In this document: piece after piece, positions 10,942 through 21,900 of the stretch
Layout of the letters: every line of letters begins with the position of its first letter
How positions within the stretch are numbered: the stretch's first letter is position 1
Assembly (NCBI GenBank): GCA_033558025.1
Contig: JAUCEF010000007.1
Location: 1,798,001-1,862,000 of the forward strand
Direction: 5' to 3'
Source: Phytophthora sp. 'mugwort'
Taxonomy: Eukaryota > Oomycota > Peronosporomycetes > Peronosporales > Peronosporaceae
Length of the DNA stretch: 64,000 nt
The notes under the pieces: generated by a model
What the model was told of the DNA's origin: nothing
Seen by the model: the letters and a program-made list of their open reading frames with translations, nothing else
Database searches by the model: none
Program-made: the position numbers and the translations under genes

Positions 10942-11533
10942 GGCCGTCGTCGCGAACGCCTTCGTCCTCGCCCTGTCGTCGTTCCACGCTATCTACAGCC
11001 CGATGTCCGCTTGCCGTCCAGCTACAATGCGCTGCGCTGAGCTCCGTCGCGCCGAGTGCCTCACGCTTCTGGTACGCGGCGCGTTCTTGCTCTGGCGCTA
11101 TACGCGACGACCCGACGGCGCGCTAAGTACGATCGATCGCACGGGAGAAGAACTCGGTGCACTGTCTGTGGCCCGAGAGGGGGAGGGGGTCTCGTCGGTC
11201 AACTCAAAAGTTATGCGATTAGGGCGGCACGGTGACTGTGAGTCTCACAGTGAGACTCTCTGCAGGGCTGTGAGGAAGAGGGCACTTCTTATATTGGTAC
11301 GCTCGCGCACTGGCTTTGAAAAGTCAACGGACAATATAGCGAGCTACTATTATATATGCAGGGTACGCTCGACAGACAGCGCATTATTATAGTACAGTAT
11401 GTAAATTGCCAGTTTAGTAGAATTGAGCAGTTTAGTAGAACCGTATTCAATGATGGTTGAAAAACGAATGGATGCTACAAAACCTGCGCTGATCGACTGG
11501 CCCAAGCTTTCTTCTATTTAGCGAGCAGCTAAA
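10942..11533. other. Upstream region of the PDZ gene, no gene recognised
   Basis: This lies 5' of the PDZ gene and ends at a pogo transposase fragment. A long plus-strand open frame runs through it from inside the PDZ gene to 11392, but its composition is that of an antisense shadow. Nothing else is supported. Confidence 0.4.
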
Positions 11534-11920
11534 ATGGCAGGGAGCTGTGGCAACTACAGCGACGAATTAATGAAGTACGCTATTCAGTGTTCTTTTTTTA
11601 TCAGGTGAGGTAAAGCTGGTGGTCGATATAAGGACCAACATCACTTATAGCACGCTATATAACTGGGTTAAGGCAGCAAAAGCTGGCAGCCAGGGTGGTG
11701 TGGGCCCACTCCGCTCCTGCCACACGAAGCAGAGCAAAGTCTTTTTGAGTGGTTGTTGCTCGCTAGCATACTGGCGTGCCAGCAATTCGCCAGGAGGTGA
11801 TTGTAAAGGCATGTGCAATGATCGAGATCATGGATTATGTTTGAGCGCAGCGTAGGCGACGGTTAGTATCGTCGGCTCTTGTCACGCTATCCAGAGCTGA
11901 CGTGCATACCTAATAAGCTT
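11534..11920 (+). pseudogene. pogo/Tigger transposase N-terminal fragment
   Basis: Starts MAGSCGNYSDELMKYAIQ at 11534, an N-terminal psq-type helix. The frame then shifts; 11619-11700 gives YSTLYNWVKAAKAG, the recognition helix of a pogo/Tigger HTH. A third frame near 11705-11800 gives LPHEAEQSLFEWLLLAS, the start of the CENP-B-type second HTH. Near 11870-11910 RRLLSRYPEL still matches that domain. The DDE domain is missing: the copy stops where a second pogo-like element in the opposite orientation begins at about 11922. At least two frameshifts are visible, so it is inactive. Confidence 0.7.
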
Positions 11921-12029
11921 GGTTATGCCGTACACCTGATCTGCTGTGTAGAGACTAGAAATGACGTGTTCCGGCTAAAGGCATCTGCAATGTATCGATA
12001 AAGCGATGAACAATGAAAAAACACGTAGT

Positions 12030-13840
12030 TTATTGATCTGTTTGAGCAGTTGCACGGAAAAGATCATCAAAGTCATCTTCTTGTATGAACGGCTGTGGTA
12101 TCGTTCGAATGAAGCATATCTTGAAAAACGTCGTCGTCTGCTTGGATTGTTTCCACATGCTCCCGTACGAATGGCACTTCTTCGTCACTCTGAACCATGC
12201 CACATCGGCGAAACCCAGCTTGGATTGTCGACGAGGCCATTTCACTCCAAAATCCCCCGATCCACTGGCAAAGCTGAGCACGATCGAGGGGTAGGGGGGG
12301 GCAAGCTTGAACGGCAGGCCTGGAACACGAGCAGCTATTTGAGCACTAAAATTCTGTATCCACGCATTGCGCAGCCTCTTTTTGACTGGCCCGTTCCACA
12401 TGGTATCTGCTGGTTGGGAAACGGAGGTAGCGTTTGGTCGTACCTTCATCAAGATGACGTTGATTGCCTTAGCATACTCGACGATTTGGTCCGTCCAATG
12501 GCTGGAGACGCCGTCGAGCAGAAGGAGTACGGGCTTGTCACGATCTTAGCGGGTGCCAAGCTGGAATCAAAGCCACTCCACGGTTTTGTAAGAATTCCAC
12601 CAGCCCAAACACCTAAGCAAACACGCGTAGTAGTAAGGGATCCCTTGGTAACAACTAGAGCTTGCTTACCTTTTCCGTTGCCATGCACTTGCAACCCCCT
12701 ATCGACCTAGGCAGTTAGTATGGGATCCCTTGGTAACAACTAGAGCTTGCTTATCTTTTCCGTTCCCATGCACTTGCAACCCTGTATCGACCTGGGCTTT
12801 AGAGATTGTTTTCCAAATGTGGATGTCAAAAACCGCTGCGAAGTCGGAGATTGTCTAGTTTGTTTCCAGGCTTTTGAGATGGGCGGACTTTGCAAACCAT
12901 GAAGGGAATGTACTTGATTCTGTCAGAATCGCCCAAGAGCATGACCGTAGCTTTCTCTTGCTCTATACCACATAACTTCATCCACACCGTTTTTATTCCC
13001 TTCTTGGCTATCGTTCTTCTGGACAAATATTCAAAATTCACAGCTAGAAAATCAGACACACAGCGTTAGCAAGCTCATAAGGTTGATCAATAGCTTCGTG
13101 AAATACCTGTGTGGTATGCTTTGTAAATTTTCGTGACGCTGAGGCTACAGTCTTTCGCGCTGACTTCTTTAGCAAACGCTTGGGCAATCTGGGCCCGTTC
13201 CGGGGGACGGAGCTGCCCCTGTCGCGTTTTGCGCCGAAGTGCTAGCCGATGTCGAGCCTTAAAAGCATTCTGCCAGCACCACGAAGCATAAAAGCACTCA
13301 ATATACCCGCCTCCTCAGGTTCTACTAAGGCTTGCATTCTCAGGATCATGGGCGTGACGGGCACGCCTTTTCGCGCAGGTCGCTAACCAACCGAACCAGT
13401 TGGAGCTCCACCAACGCTGGCACTTCAATAGCCACCCCGCTTGAACGAGCCTTTTTCTTTTTGGGTTCTCGGGGTGATGCACATGCAGAGGCAATCTTTT
13501 GCAATGATTTCCGCCATGAGTAGATTAGTACACGTAGGCTGTGATACCTCCTACCGGGTAGGGTGGGGTAGAACTTGGCTATTGTCGTTGTGCTGGTCAA
13601 ATGCTTGAGGACCTTCAACTCGTGAGCTGAAGTGTAGGCTGAGATCGACTGGTTCTTTGCAATTCGACCCTTCCCTCCCGGCAAGCGAGGTATACCTTTC
13701 GGAGGCTTTCGAGGTTTGGAGGGCGTTAGCGTTGTTGCGCAGTGAGAGACTCTGGCTGTGCGGAAGGATGAAATAGCTGATTTGCAGGACGTGTATGGCA
13801 TAACACAGCTCGCGCCCAAGCTAGGTTTGCTATTGGTCAA
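12030..13840 (-). pseudogene. pogo/Tigger transposase (HTH plus DDE_1), frameshifted
   Basis: Reading on the minus strand, 13840-13346 (164 codons) gives a Lys-rich start and the DNA-binding region: ELKVLKHLTSTTTIAKFYP, then IYSWRKSLQKI and ELQLVRLVSDLREKACP. Between ~13280 and 13090 another frame gives RPPERAQIAQAFAKEVSAKD. 13059-12826 gives the entry to the DDE domain (VNFEYLSRRTIAKKGIKTVW, then ATVMLLGDSDRIKYIPF). Around 12540-12450 a shifted frame gives KPVLLLLDGVSSHWTDQIVE, carrying the second catalytic Asp. 12452-12030 gives RPNATSVSQPADTMWNGPVK, typical of DDE_1 pogo/Tigger transposases. The order is complete but split by several frameshifts and an 85-bp internal duplication. Confidence 0.8.
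12637..12806. repeat. 85-bp direct tandem duplication inside the pogo pseudogene
   Basis: GGGATCCCTTGGTAACAACT begins at 12637 and again at 12722. The units stay nearly identical through the CATGCACTTGCAACC blocks. The duplication breaks the transposase reading frame. Confidence 0.85.
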
Positions 13841-14084
13841 TTTGGGCTGTATGGCATAACAAAGTGTATAGCATAACTAAGGTGGTTCGATATATGCCTG
13901 CAGTTGTTGGTGCGCGTAGTGCACATGATTGACGCGATTGGCGTTTGGTATTGTATGGACCGTAGCGACGAAGTGCTCGGCTCGGTGACCGACCGCGTCC
14001 TTCGTGTGCATAACACGGCATGGCAGGGGTTCCGATAGTTATATTTTACGGCATAAAAAGATATTTTCAAAACGCTAGGCTTTT

Positions 14085-14147
14085 AGTTAGAAACCTTAAA
14101 CAAGGTTTCTAACTGACCAGGGCCGCTCTTAAAGAGCGGCCCTGGTC
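14085..14147. repeat. Two adjacent perfect hairpins
   Basis: 14085-14097 (AGTTAGAAACCTT) pairs perfectly with 14102-14114 around a 4-nt loop. Immediately next to it, 14115-14130 pairs perfectly with 14132-14147 (16 bp, GC-rich, built on GGGCCGCTCTT) around one base. No ORF covers them, and there is no U-tract or gene end nearby to make them terminators. They may be the tip of a foldback element or a recombination scar. Confidence 0.85.
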
Positions 14148-14970
14148 CAAGTACGGACCACGTTCTGGGGCATATTTTTACTTGCGTCGGATTGGCTAGG
14201 CAGAATAATACCGTGTACCACAAATCGGATTAGAACGTCGGTCTTAATCCAGAATTTGATTCTAAAATGGATGATCAAGCCGAGTAGACCGCTTGTAGCC
14301 GCGGTGGTCTTTGCCTGGTCGGCCGGCTCCCGTCCGCGCTGGCCTCCGACAGGCACTTGCACGGGACACTTTGGGTGAACGTCCCACCGAGGCGTCGTAG
14401 AATCCACTGGCAGCTCCCCATGCAGCGGGGCTGCATAGCGTACTGCGCCAGAGGAAGACGTATGACTCCCTGAGTCTTAGCTGTGGTTATCCTAGCCCCT
14501 AAGGTCTCCGCAGAGGCTTAGATCATTCAAGTTATACCACTACAGACTCAAAGAGTCAGTATTCCTAAACCTAGGGCAATACTCTCTTTGATGCTAAAAC
14601 TGAACTGTTATTTGTTTGCTTATCTGCGGCAAAGCCGCCTGTGGTATAAATGTATGACTCTAAATACCTACCATAATTTTACCTAATAAAATGCATATCG
14701 AGTGGCCCTGTGGCCATGAACTGAAATCCCATGAATCCAGGTGGTACCAAGTACCACTTACTACAAAGTGACACATAGCACGGCTACAAACGTGTTACAT
14801 TTGTGTAACCCCGTTACACCCCACACCCCACCCCACACCCACCCCCCGCCCTACTAAACCGTGGATACACCGTATCCACGACGGTCTGATTGTATCAATC
14901 GCAAAAGGCCCGGAACCTTCCGCTCCAAGAGCGTTTTACTGTTCGTTCCGCATCGAGTGTTCACACTCAG
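14148..14970. other. Leader of a degenerate LTR retroelement (LTR-like end near 14818)
   Basis: CCCCGTTACA ends at 14818, the same terminal motif as the 3' ends of the gypsy LTRs at 37 and 53 kb. It is followed by a C-rich tract and a small hairpin (CGTGGATAC/GTATCCACG, about 14862-14882). I could not locate the start of the LTR. Confidence 0.35.
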
Positions 14971-15850
14971 ATGTCAACTGCCAATTGGTCTTTTGATCTC
15001 CCTCGTTCGCCTCGCGATAACAGCCCTCGTCGCGGGCTAAGCCCATCTGTGTCTCCGACACCTTCGTTATCCTTGTCATCCCGTACGGGAGAGGTCTCTG
15101 ACCGTGCGCCACCCGCACCCTCGCGGCTCTCGGTGCGAGGGTATCACTCAGCGGACAAGTGCCGATACGCTCAAAAGGCCATGAAGGAGGCGGCGAACCC
15201 GCTGGAGGCAGTGCCCTGTACGCTTTGCGCGAGACGCTCTCTTTGACGACCTTGAAGAAGGTGAAGAGGAGGTCAACTACACTGAGTCCATGACCGGTAG
15301 TAGCTCTGTCCGCTAGCCGAGCCCGCGCCGCCAACTGCGCGCTCCGAATCCTTTCGAGCTTTCGACTCCACGAGTCCTGTGCAAAGCGCCTCCGCTACCT
15401 TCACGGGGAACAACAGATGATCCCAGGGGATCTGGTGTCGTCACCAATCTTTTGGACGAAGTCCAGGAGCAACAGTTCGCGGCTGGTCCGCAGCTCCCAC
15501 GTTCGAGGCGACCTATGGCTCGGCCATTGCTTACCCGTCACGTCGTGACTATCGTTTCGAGCCTCGCGATCCCAGCGAACTGGCTCACCGAGCAGTATCG
15601 GAGTTGCTTAACATATGTTATTGGGCCGGCGGCCGCAACGCCCGCCGAGCTCGCCGCGTGAGAGTCTCTCAGAGATATATATTTAACTTCTCAAGTGATT
15701 ACTCAGCGGGAATATCGTGAGGGCCGGCAAGTGCAAGCTCGGCGCGGCTCGTTCCACCGATGCGGACTTATCCAGCCGTTTTCCTGCCAGGAGAGATGCC
15801 TTGGGAAGACGAGGGTCAATTCCAAAGTTGGGTGGATGGCATGCTCTCTT
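14971..15850 (+). pseudogene. Gag-like fragment of an LTR retroelement
   Basis: Begins MSTANWSFDLPRSPRD at 14971 in a Ser/Pro/Arg-rich frame open to 15246. It continues in shifted frames: 15240-15300 acidic, 15452-15661 LLDEVQEQQFAAGP-like, then 15660-15780 ESLRDIYLTSQVITQREYRE. The composition resembles the N-terminal part of oomycete Ty3/gypsy Gag. No zinc knuckle or pol follows: the copy ends where a pogo fragment begins at about 15851. Several stops and frameshifts are present. Confidence 0.45.
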
Positions 15851-16300
15851 CTATTGATGCCCTTCGGGTAATTTCAGTGAAACTGATGTTCGAGTCGAAC
15901 GAAGACTCGAGTCCGGCGTCAACCTAGGACCAATGGACGACGACTGATAAACCTTGACACAGGTAATACTGAATAGAAGTGATTGACAGTCAGTTCTATG
16001 CCATCGTATTGATCGAGGTGATCTAGCAGTTCTAGCTTGGGAGCGGCAAGGCAGGACGAAACTCGGTTGGTTTTTAACCTTTTGGCCTTTTCCCCCAGGA
16101 AGACGTGGCTTTCCGTTTTGTCGGCGTTGCTCCGTTCGAGCCATCCAACTGCGAAATGAGGTGTGGAGGTTGTAGGAAAGGCAGTTTATGTCGTTGATTA
16201 GGCGGTGTATGTGATAGCTAAGGTTGCGCGGTTGACTTTCCCGTTCGATCGGCTAAAATGCAGGTGTATAGCATAACAAATAGAAGGTCATAACAAAGGT
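15851..16300 (-). pseudogene. Second pogo N-terminal fragment
   Basis: The minus-strand frame 16144-15851 reads RLPGGKGQKVKNQPS, which resembles RLPGGKGRIAKNQS in the pogo copy at 13840-12030. A shifted frame then gives ELLDHLDQYDGIELTVNHFY, the same HTH region. The end motif GTATAGCATAAC lies at 16266-16277, as at the end of the first copy. Only the first ~80 codons remain. Confidence 0.6.
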
Positions 16301-16929
16301 AATTCGGTATTCAACTTGTCACACAGCTTCTTACTTATAAGAGACGTGCTCAGCATTACGCCAGAGTCAAACATAGTCATACTTTGGAGCTGCGCAAGCG
16401 TTCTCCTGTTCCATCGCTACGCGCACTTTACGTTCGAGACACGGTGATCGCCTCTCGGCTAATCTCAGGCGACCCGGTGTCAATGATGCGGCGGGCTGTG
16501 GCGGCTCGAGTGCCGTTGTGGTGAGCCAACAGGCAGGCAGTCTTGCATTTGTCTGTAGGCGTCCACCACGCGCGTGCGTGGGGGAGTGTGTGCTTGGGCT
16601 CATGGGGCATGTTGCCCAACATGGTGAATCGGAAGTGATTTCGTACTCCGCTCCTGGCCACCACTTTGCGCTGGACACTGTTTGCATTGAATGCATCTCG
16701 ATTTTCTAAAATAAATTTCCTTCGATAAGAGACTACTTCACTTACATCATACCATGTTTAGCTGGTTTGAAGCACTTTGAGATGTCAAAGGCATCTTTGC
16801 CATCTCAAGTGATTACAATGTAATTCGAAAAGGTTAGCGTAAAACATCAGCTTTTATATTTGCAGAAAGGAAAGCATGATTTTTTCTTCAGACCTATATA
16901 GCTTTCCATCTCAAATGGTTTACGTGTCG
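16301..16929. other. No gene recognised
   Basis: A short hairpin relic near 16773-16812 pairs CACTTTGAGATG with CATCTCAAGTG around AAAGGCATCTTT. ORFs here are short and unconvincing. Confidence 0.35.
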
Positions 16930-18126
16930 TACTCCATATCTTGGCTCCGCTTAGCGGCAGTGACCGCGTGCGCACAGTGGCGTGCCATACTATTGATCAA
17001 GCGCGAGAGTCATGCATGGCATGCATTGTTCGGCGGCCTTCTCGAGCAGCTGCATGCGCAGCTCTTGCGTCTGTCTCCGAGGCACATTCAGCATCGTGCC
17101 GTGATTCAGAGCAAGGTATCCCTTAATCCTACCATTCAATACGCTGAAGCATCCTATACAAAACGTTTGAATAACATACATCAGAACACATATCCTAGCA
17201 ACCCCTACCTTCGATGGGATTGCAGATTGGAGAATAGGGCCCCCGATGGAGTAGCACCAGATCGTCTCGGGCCAGGACCAACGCTTCGGTTTGGCTGTGT
17301 GTGAGGCGCTGTTCAGCGCTATCACGACGAGCTTGCCAGCGAAGTCGGACTGGTAAACTACGCTCGCTTTCACGGCGCCGTAGACGCATCGACAAACGGT
17401 GCATTGACATCCATCTGAATACTGCCTCGCTGTGAGGCATAGTGCACAAGCCCTATTTCGGAAATGATGGCGCATTGAATCTGTAGATTTCTCCCATTTG
17501 ATGGCGGGAGCTGGATCGCCACGCACGTGCCTTCGATGGACCAACCTTGGGAACACTGATAGTAGATGTGTGTGTGTGTGTGAAGTATGTTTCGTCATAA
17601 TAAAGAGGGAAATCCTGTTTCGGGACCGTACTTTTAAAATAGTTCCGTTTCGGGGCCGTCCTGTCCAATTGAGGCGTTAGATTCAAAACACATCGTCTTT
17701 TGTGAATGTAGCCCAAGTGTATCCTGTCACCCAAGGGCATCATGTTACCCAAGTGCATCCTGTTACCCACATGGTCTCTTATCTCCAAAATGTGGCCTGT
17801 AGCCTCGATTGTAATTGTAGCGTGTAGCCTAACCGTAGCCTGTAACCGCGGTTATCAGGTTCAGATGCATTGGGCCATGTCTCGGGCTGCTTCGCGGACT
17901 TTGTGGCACTTCAGTCGTTCTTTATCACGTCTCTCACATGTTCGCACGTTATGCCCTGGCTTGGAGCACCGACTACAGTGGAGTCGTTGTTGAGATACTC
18001 AGAGCGGTTTCTCATTCTAACTTTCTTCGGACGTCCGAGCGTAGCAGTACATGCGCCCACAAGGGAATGCGACCGGTTCGTCTTCGCCCATGGCCCTCGA
18101 AATCCTGACTGAACATCACCAACCAT
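16930..18126 (-). pseudogene. Tc1/IS630-type transposase, catalytic Asp lost
   Basis: 18126-17911 gives a basic N-terminal segment (GRPKKVRMRNRSEYL, then GITCEHVRDVIKND). 17788-17453 carries the first Asp motif in YYDETYF. 17598-16990 carries the region of the second Asp, but it reads VVIALNSASH where this family has a D-N-A-x-x-H motif, so the Asp is gone. A shifted frame near 17240-17200 gives LLHRGPYSPICNPIEG, the S/P-Y-S-P-x-x-N-P-I-E block with the catalytic Glu. 17190-16990 finishes with CFSVLNGRIKGYL and the C-terminal helix LLEKAAEQCMPC. This is a second IS630-like lineage, different from the one at 1.7-2.7 kb. Confidence 0.75.
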
Positions 18127-18427
18127 TGTTGTAGAAACTGGTAATGTACCGGTAAACTGTTATTCTATCGGTACAACCGGTATTAGTATACCGATTGTAT
18201 ACATGGTATGTTTGGGATACAGTGTGTTGGACAAGATACACGTCACCAGTTGCGATCCGGATAGGTGGCTGTAATCATTCGAAATCCTGACCTATACCCC
18301 ACAAGCGAAAAGAAACCCATGCCGAACAAGCGCAAAAGCGGTGCTATCTACAAATTTTGGACTTTGATAAACATTAATGGAAAAACAAATGATTTATGCC
18401 CAAAATAACAATGTTTCACAGTGGGTA

Positions 18428-19189
18428 CCGATTTGGACGGAACGATGCGACGGGCACAAAACAATGACAGATGAGGTTTTACATCGGCCGCACCATACCA
18501 TCATGATGACCAATAATATTATCGGTCTGTGAACACACCGTCGCCACTTCAAGCTTGGTGCACGAAATGCAGTTCAGGAATCATTTTCAGCCTGGGGTAC
18601 GAAGGTGGTGACGCTGCAGAAGAACATCACCTCGGTGCTCCAGCCTCTAGACGTGGGGGCCATGGGCCCGTTTAACTAGAAGTTGCGCGCCCTCACACGG
18701 GCCTACGAGCTATCAGCGGTTTAGAGCGAGTTGTCGAGTACCTCTCCGCAAACGTCTGCTGAAGCTGCAGCGCCTACCACTCGTAACCACAGCGACGACA
18801 CGCTCCACCAAGCGCTTCCGTTTTCTGGTGGAGCTCGTCGTCGCTGTGTGGGATGCGGCTAGTGGAGTAGCATAAAGAATGCGTGGAGTAAGGCTGGCCT
18901 CTTATAGACTGACCACATAGCGCGGGAGACGTCAGTAGGTACACCTAGTACCTTGGAAACCCGGCAACAAGGTCACCACTCGAATGGCTAACTTTGCAGC
19001 ATTGAACCCTCGTCACTTAATAAGGTGGTCGCAAACCGGTTGTGATTTTTATTGGCGCCAAAGTCCATTTTGTTATGTCGAGGATTAATTTACTCCCCGA
19101 TTGCTAATTGGTTAAATATTAGAGTTCGTTCTTTTGAGTCCGCATACACTAGAAAAACCTAGCGCGTCTCATCTTTCCGTCCAAATCTG
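18428..19189 (+). mobile_element. 762-bp TIR element with a pogo DDE remnant
   Basis: Terminal inverted repeats of ~28 bp: the left begins CCGATTTGGACGGAACGATG at 18428, and the complement of the right end begins CAGATTTGGACGGAAAGATG at 19189. TA dinucleotides flank both ends (18426-18427 and 19190-19191), the target duplication of Tc1/mariner/pogo elements. Inside, on the plus strand, 18590-18680 reads VVTLQKNITSVLQPLDVGA, the DDE_1 pogo motif, then a stop. SIKNAWSKAG follows near 18870. It is an internally deleted, non-autonomous pogo derivative. Confidence 0.75.
18788..18848. repeat. 23-bp imperfect inverted repeat inside the TIR element
   Basis: 18788-18810 (CACAGCGACGACACGCTCCA) pairs with 18826-18848 apart from about two positions, with a 15-nt loop. 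It interrupts the DDE remnant. Confidence 0.7.
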
Positions 19190-19191
19190 TA

Positions 19192-19774
19192 CTGCATCAT
19201 CATTTCTTTGTGCGGACATTATTATTGTACTTCCCGCCTATATTTGCCAAAATTGACCGATTGAACGAATCGCCCCAATACAACCTCTCAGTCATTTGAT
19301 CATGCCCGATCTATGCGCTCGCTTTGCCATACCGTATTTCCCTTATCAAAAGCGTCGCTTTAGTCATAAGCGTCAGTTTGTTTAAGCCAATGATGAAGCT
19401 GCTTTTTCATTGGGTTTGGGTTTGCCAGAAGCGTCACCTGTAAAGTGCAACAGCACTACCGTAAACCCCGGGTTCACCGCAACGCACGGGCTCAGTGCAA
19501 CACTGTAAAAACAAAGAAAGGACGTGAAACAGGCCTTGACGAAAAACACCCCACCCTAGTACTTTCATTTGTAAGTAAAACCATAAAGATTATCAACTTT
19601 CTAATGATTTCATTTACTGACCAGAATCATTTTTACCACGTGAAAGGTTCAAAGTTTATAAACAATTAATATAGCAATGGGGCTTTTTACACCTGTTGCA
19701 GTGAACTCGAGGTTTACGGTACTTACATGTATCTGATGGTGTATAAATACACATGGTGGTATTGACAAGCTCTG
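19192..19774. other. No gene recognised
   Basis: AT-rich sequence between the TIR element and the copia LTR. The ORF at 19445-19669 has no recognisable features. Confidence 0.4.
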
Positions 19775-20091
19775 TCTAGGATACCGATTCTTCTTGCGCT
19801 TGGTTCTTGGAGTCTTGCTCGGTGCGATGTAAATTGAAAAGTGAGCGATATTCATCAGATAGACAAAGTCCTGGTTCACGACTTCTTCCTACTGTACTCT
19901 CCTAGTGCTCTTCCTCAACTTGCGCTACATCCAGCCGCATCTATCTCTATACCAGATAAGATCGAGCTTGGGATCTGGCCGCTGCCTCCAAGCCACTAGC
20001 AGGCAGCTCAACTGCAATCAGCTGACTGGGTAACATCCGAACGTCGGATGATGCAACCGGCTTATATCTGGAGTTGGTGCAGCTGCCAACT
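19775..20091 (-). repeat. copia 3' LTR (~317 bp)
   Basis: Matches 24421-24769 from TCTAGGAT through GGTGCAGCTGCCAAC (plus-strand reading). It lacks the 33-bp segment found in the other LTR near 24600-24635. Its element-strand 5' end reads AGTTGG where the other LTR has TGTTGG. Confidence 0.9.
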
Positions 20092-20098
20092 CTCCTCC

Positions 20099-21900
20099 TC
20101 ATGGTGCATGGTCCACTAGCCCGCACGTCTTGGTGCATTTTACAAACTCTGGCGTGGGCTGCGACTTGGTGAGGAAGTCAGCTTTTGGATGGTGTGTGCT
20201 GAACATCAATGTCTCCACGATCCACGTGGCCCCGGATAAAGTGTAGCCGTAAATCGATGTGTTTTGCTCTGGACGGACCACCTTGGTTTGTGGCAATGGA
20301 GATCGCAGCCTTGTTGTACACGTAGACGGTTGAGTATGGCAATTGCTGATATCCAATTTCGTTGAGTAGTTGTCGTAGCCAAACAATCTGCTGAGTGGCA
20401 AGTGCCAAGGCCATGTACCTGCTTCAGCAGTAGACAATGTGACGGCAGACTGTTGCTTCGATCTGAAGACAACTGGACCACCACCGATCTTGACCAATAC
20501 TCCCGAGGTTAAACGACGTGATGGTGTGTCTCCTCCCCAGTTTGCGTCGCTGAAGCCCACAATTGTGCCAATTGCTTAATTTGTTCGCCGAAATCGCAGT
20601 CCCATCGAGATGGTGCCCTTTAAGTACCGGAGCACCCGAATACCTGCTCGCCAGTGGACATCATGGGGATTCTCCAAAACATTGAGACAGAGACTGGTTG
20701 AAATACAAATATCCGGGCGAGTACCATCGCGACGGAGAGCAGTGACCCGACCAGCTCACGATATGGCTTGCTCAACGTCGCCAAGCCGTTCTGCGTCACA
20801 GAATGAAGGTCTTGTCCAGGAACATTCGGGTTTCTAACCGCATGTGACTCCAATTGGCCAAAGTTCTTCAGCATTCTGTCGATAAACTGAGTCTGCCTGA
20901 GAACGAGCTGACCTTCATGACGATTGTACTGGACCTCCATCCCGAGGATAAACTTTGTGTCGCCGAGTGCTTTCACCTTAAAGTGCTCGGCCAGGACATT
21001 CTCCACACTGGATGCTTCTGCTGCGTCTGCGCATCCGACGAGAAGCTCGTCGACGTATAGGGTCACCAGCACTGGTCCACGAGTACTGTCGCGAACAAAG
21101 AGACATTTGTCGGAAAGACACTGTCGAAATCCAGCATTGAGGAAGACCTCACGAATCGTTCTGTACCACACCGCACCTGCTTGCTTTAAGCCGTAGAGAC
21201 GTTTCCTCAGCCGGAAAACCAATCCATCTCCAACTTTGACGCCGTGTGGGACTTTCATGTACACCGTCTCCTCGAGTGTTACATTGAGGAATGCTGTTTC
21301 GATGTCGAATTGTTTTATGTGGTGCCCAAGCTGACAGCATATCGCCAGGAAAACGCGAATTGTTGCCAAACTAGCACCTGGAGCGTAGGTTTCCGAATAG
21401 TCGATCCCGAAGTCTGCAAAAATCCAAGTGCAACGATGCGGGCCTTGAATCGAGTGGTGCTGCCATGCTCATCGTGTTTCCGAGCAAATACCTGCTTGAA
21501 ACCGATCACCTTCACTGCCGATGGCCTGCGTACGATGCCCACGTATGGTTTCTAATGTGCGACCGTAGTTCTGCACGGATAGCGTCTTTCCACCGCGTAG
21601 CTTCAGGAGATGCCATCGCTTCGGCGTAACTTTGAGGAACGTCCACCCCGCCGATAGAGCAAGTTCGAAGTCGTCGTCCATGCGTGATCGCTTAGGATCA
21701 GGCTCACCACATCCCATTCGTCCGATGCAGTCGGAGACCCAGCGGCTGGAGGTGCTTCTAAGAGCAAAGGATCTCCGGCTGATGGGTTTCCGGCGGAGGT
21801 AGAGCCAGCGGCTCACGCTGTACTTGTTCTTATAGAGGGGAACTACGGGATACTTGGTAGCTTGAACGACTTCGACCACCTAGGTTGCGGAATACGATGC
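20099..21900 (-). pseudogene. copia reverse transcriptase and RNase H
   Basis: 21542-21315 gives the RT entry (GFKQVFARKHDEHG, then TRFKARIVALGF). 21369-20620 gives the palm: FDIETAFLN, YGLKQAGAVWY and the active site at 21057-21046, which reads YVDE instead of YVDD. 20560-20099 gives RNase H: GFSDANWGGD, then SKQQSAVTLSTAEAG and, after a frameshift, the ATQQIVWLRQLL block. Copia RT needs both Asp residues, so the D-to-E change plus frameshifts at ~21370, ~20690 and ~20410 make it inactive. Confidence 0.85.

Larger units (their letters stand above)
11922..13884 (-). mobile_element. pogo/Tigger-like DNA transposon, minus strand
   Basis: The left end has GTTATGCCGTAC at 11922-11933. The right end has the inverse motif in several close copies, GTATGGCATAAC or GTATAGCATAAC, at 13793, 13849 and 13866. 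These inverted and repeated end motifs bracket a minus-strand pogo transposase pseudogene. The left end sits inside or against a plus-strand pogo fragment, so it is probably a nested insertion. The exact outer ends and target duplication are not settled. Confidence 0.55.

Noticed and set aside
10439..11392. 317-codon plus-strand ORF across the start of the PDZ gene
   Set aside because: It is antisense to the PDZ coding region for half its length, has no recognisable domain, and its composition is that of a reverse-strand shadow.
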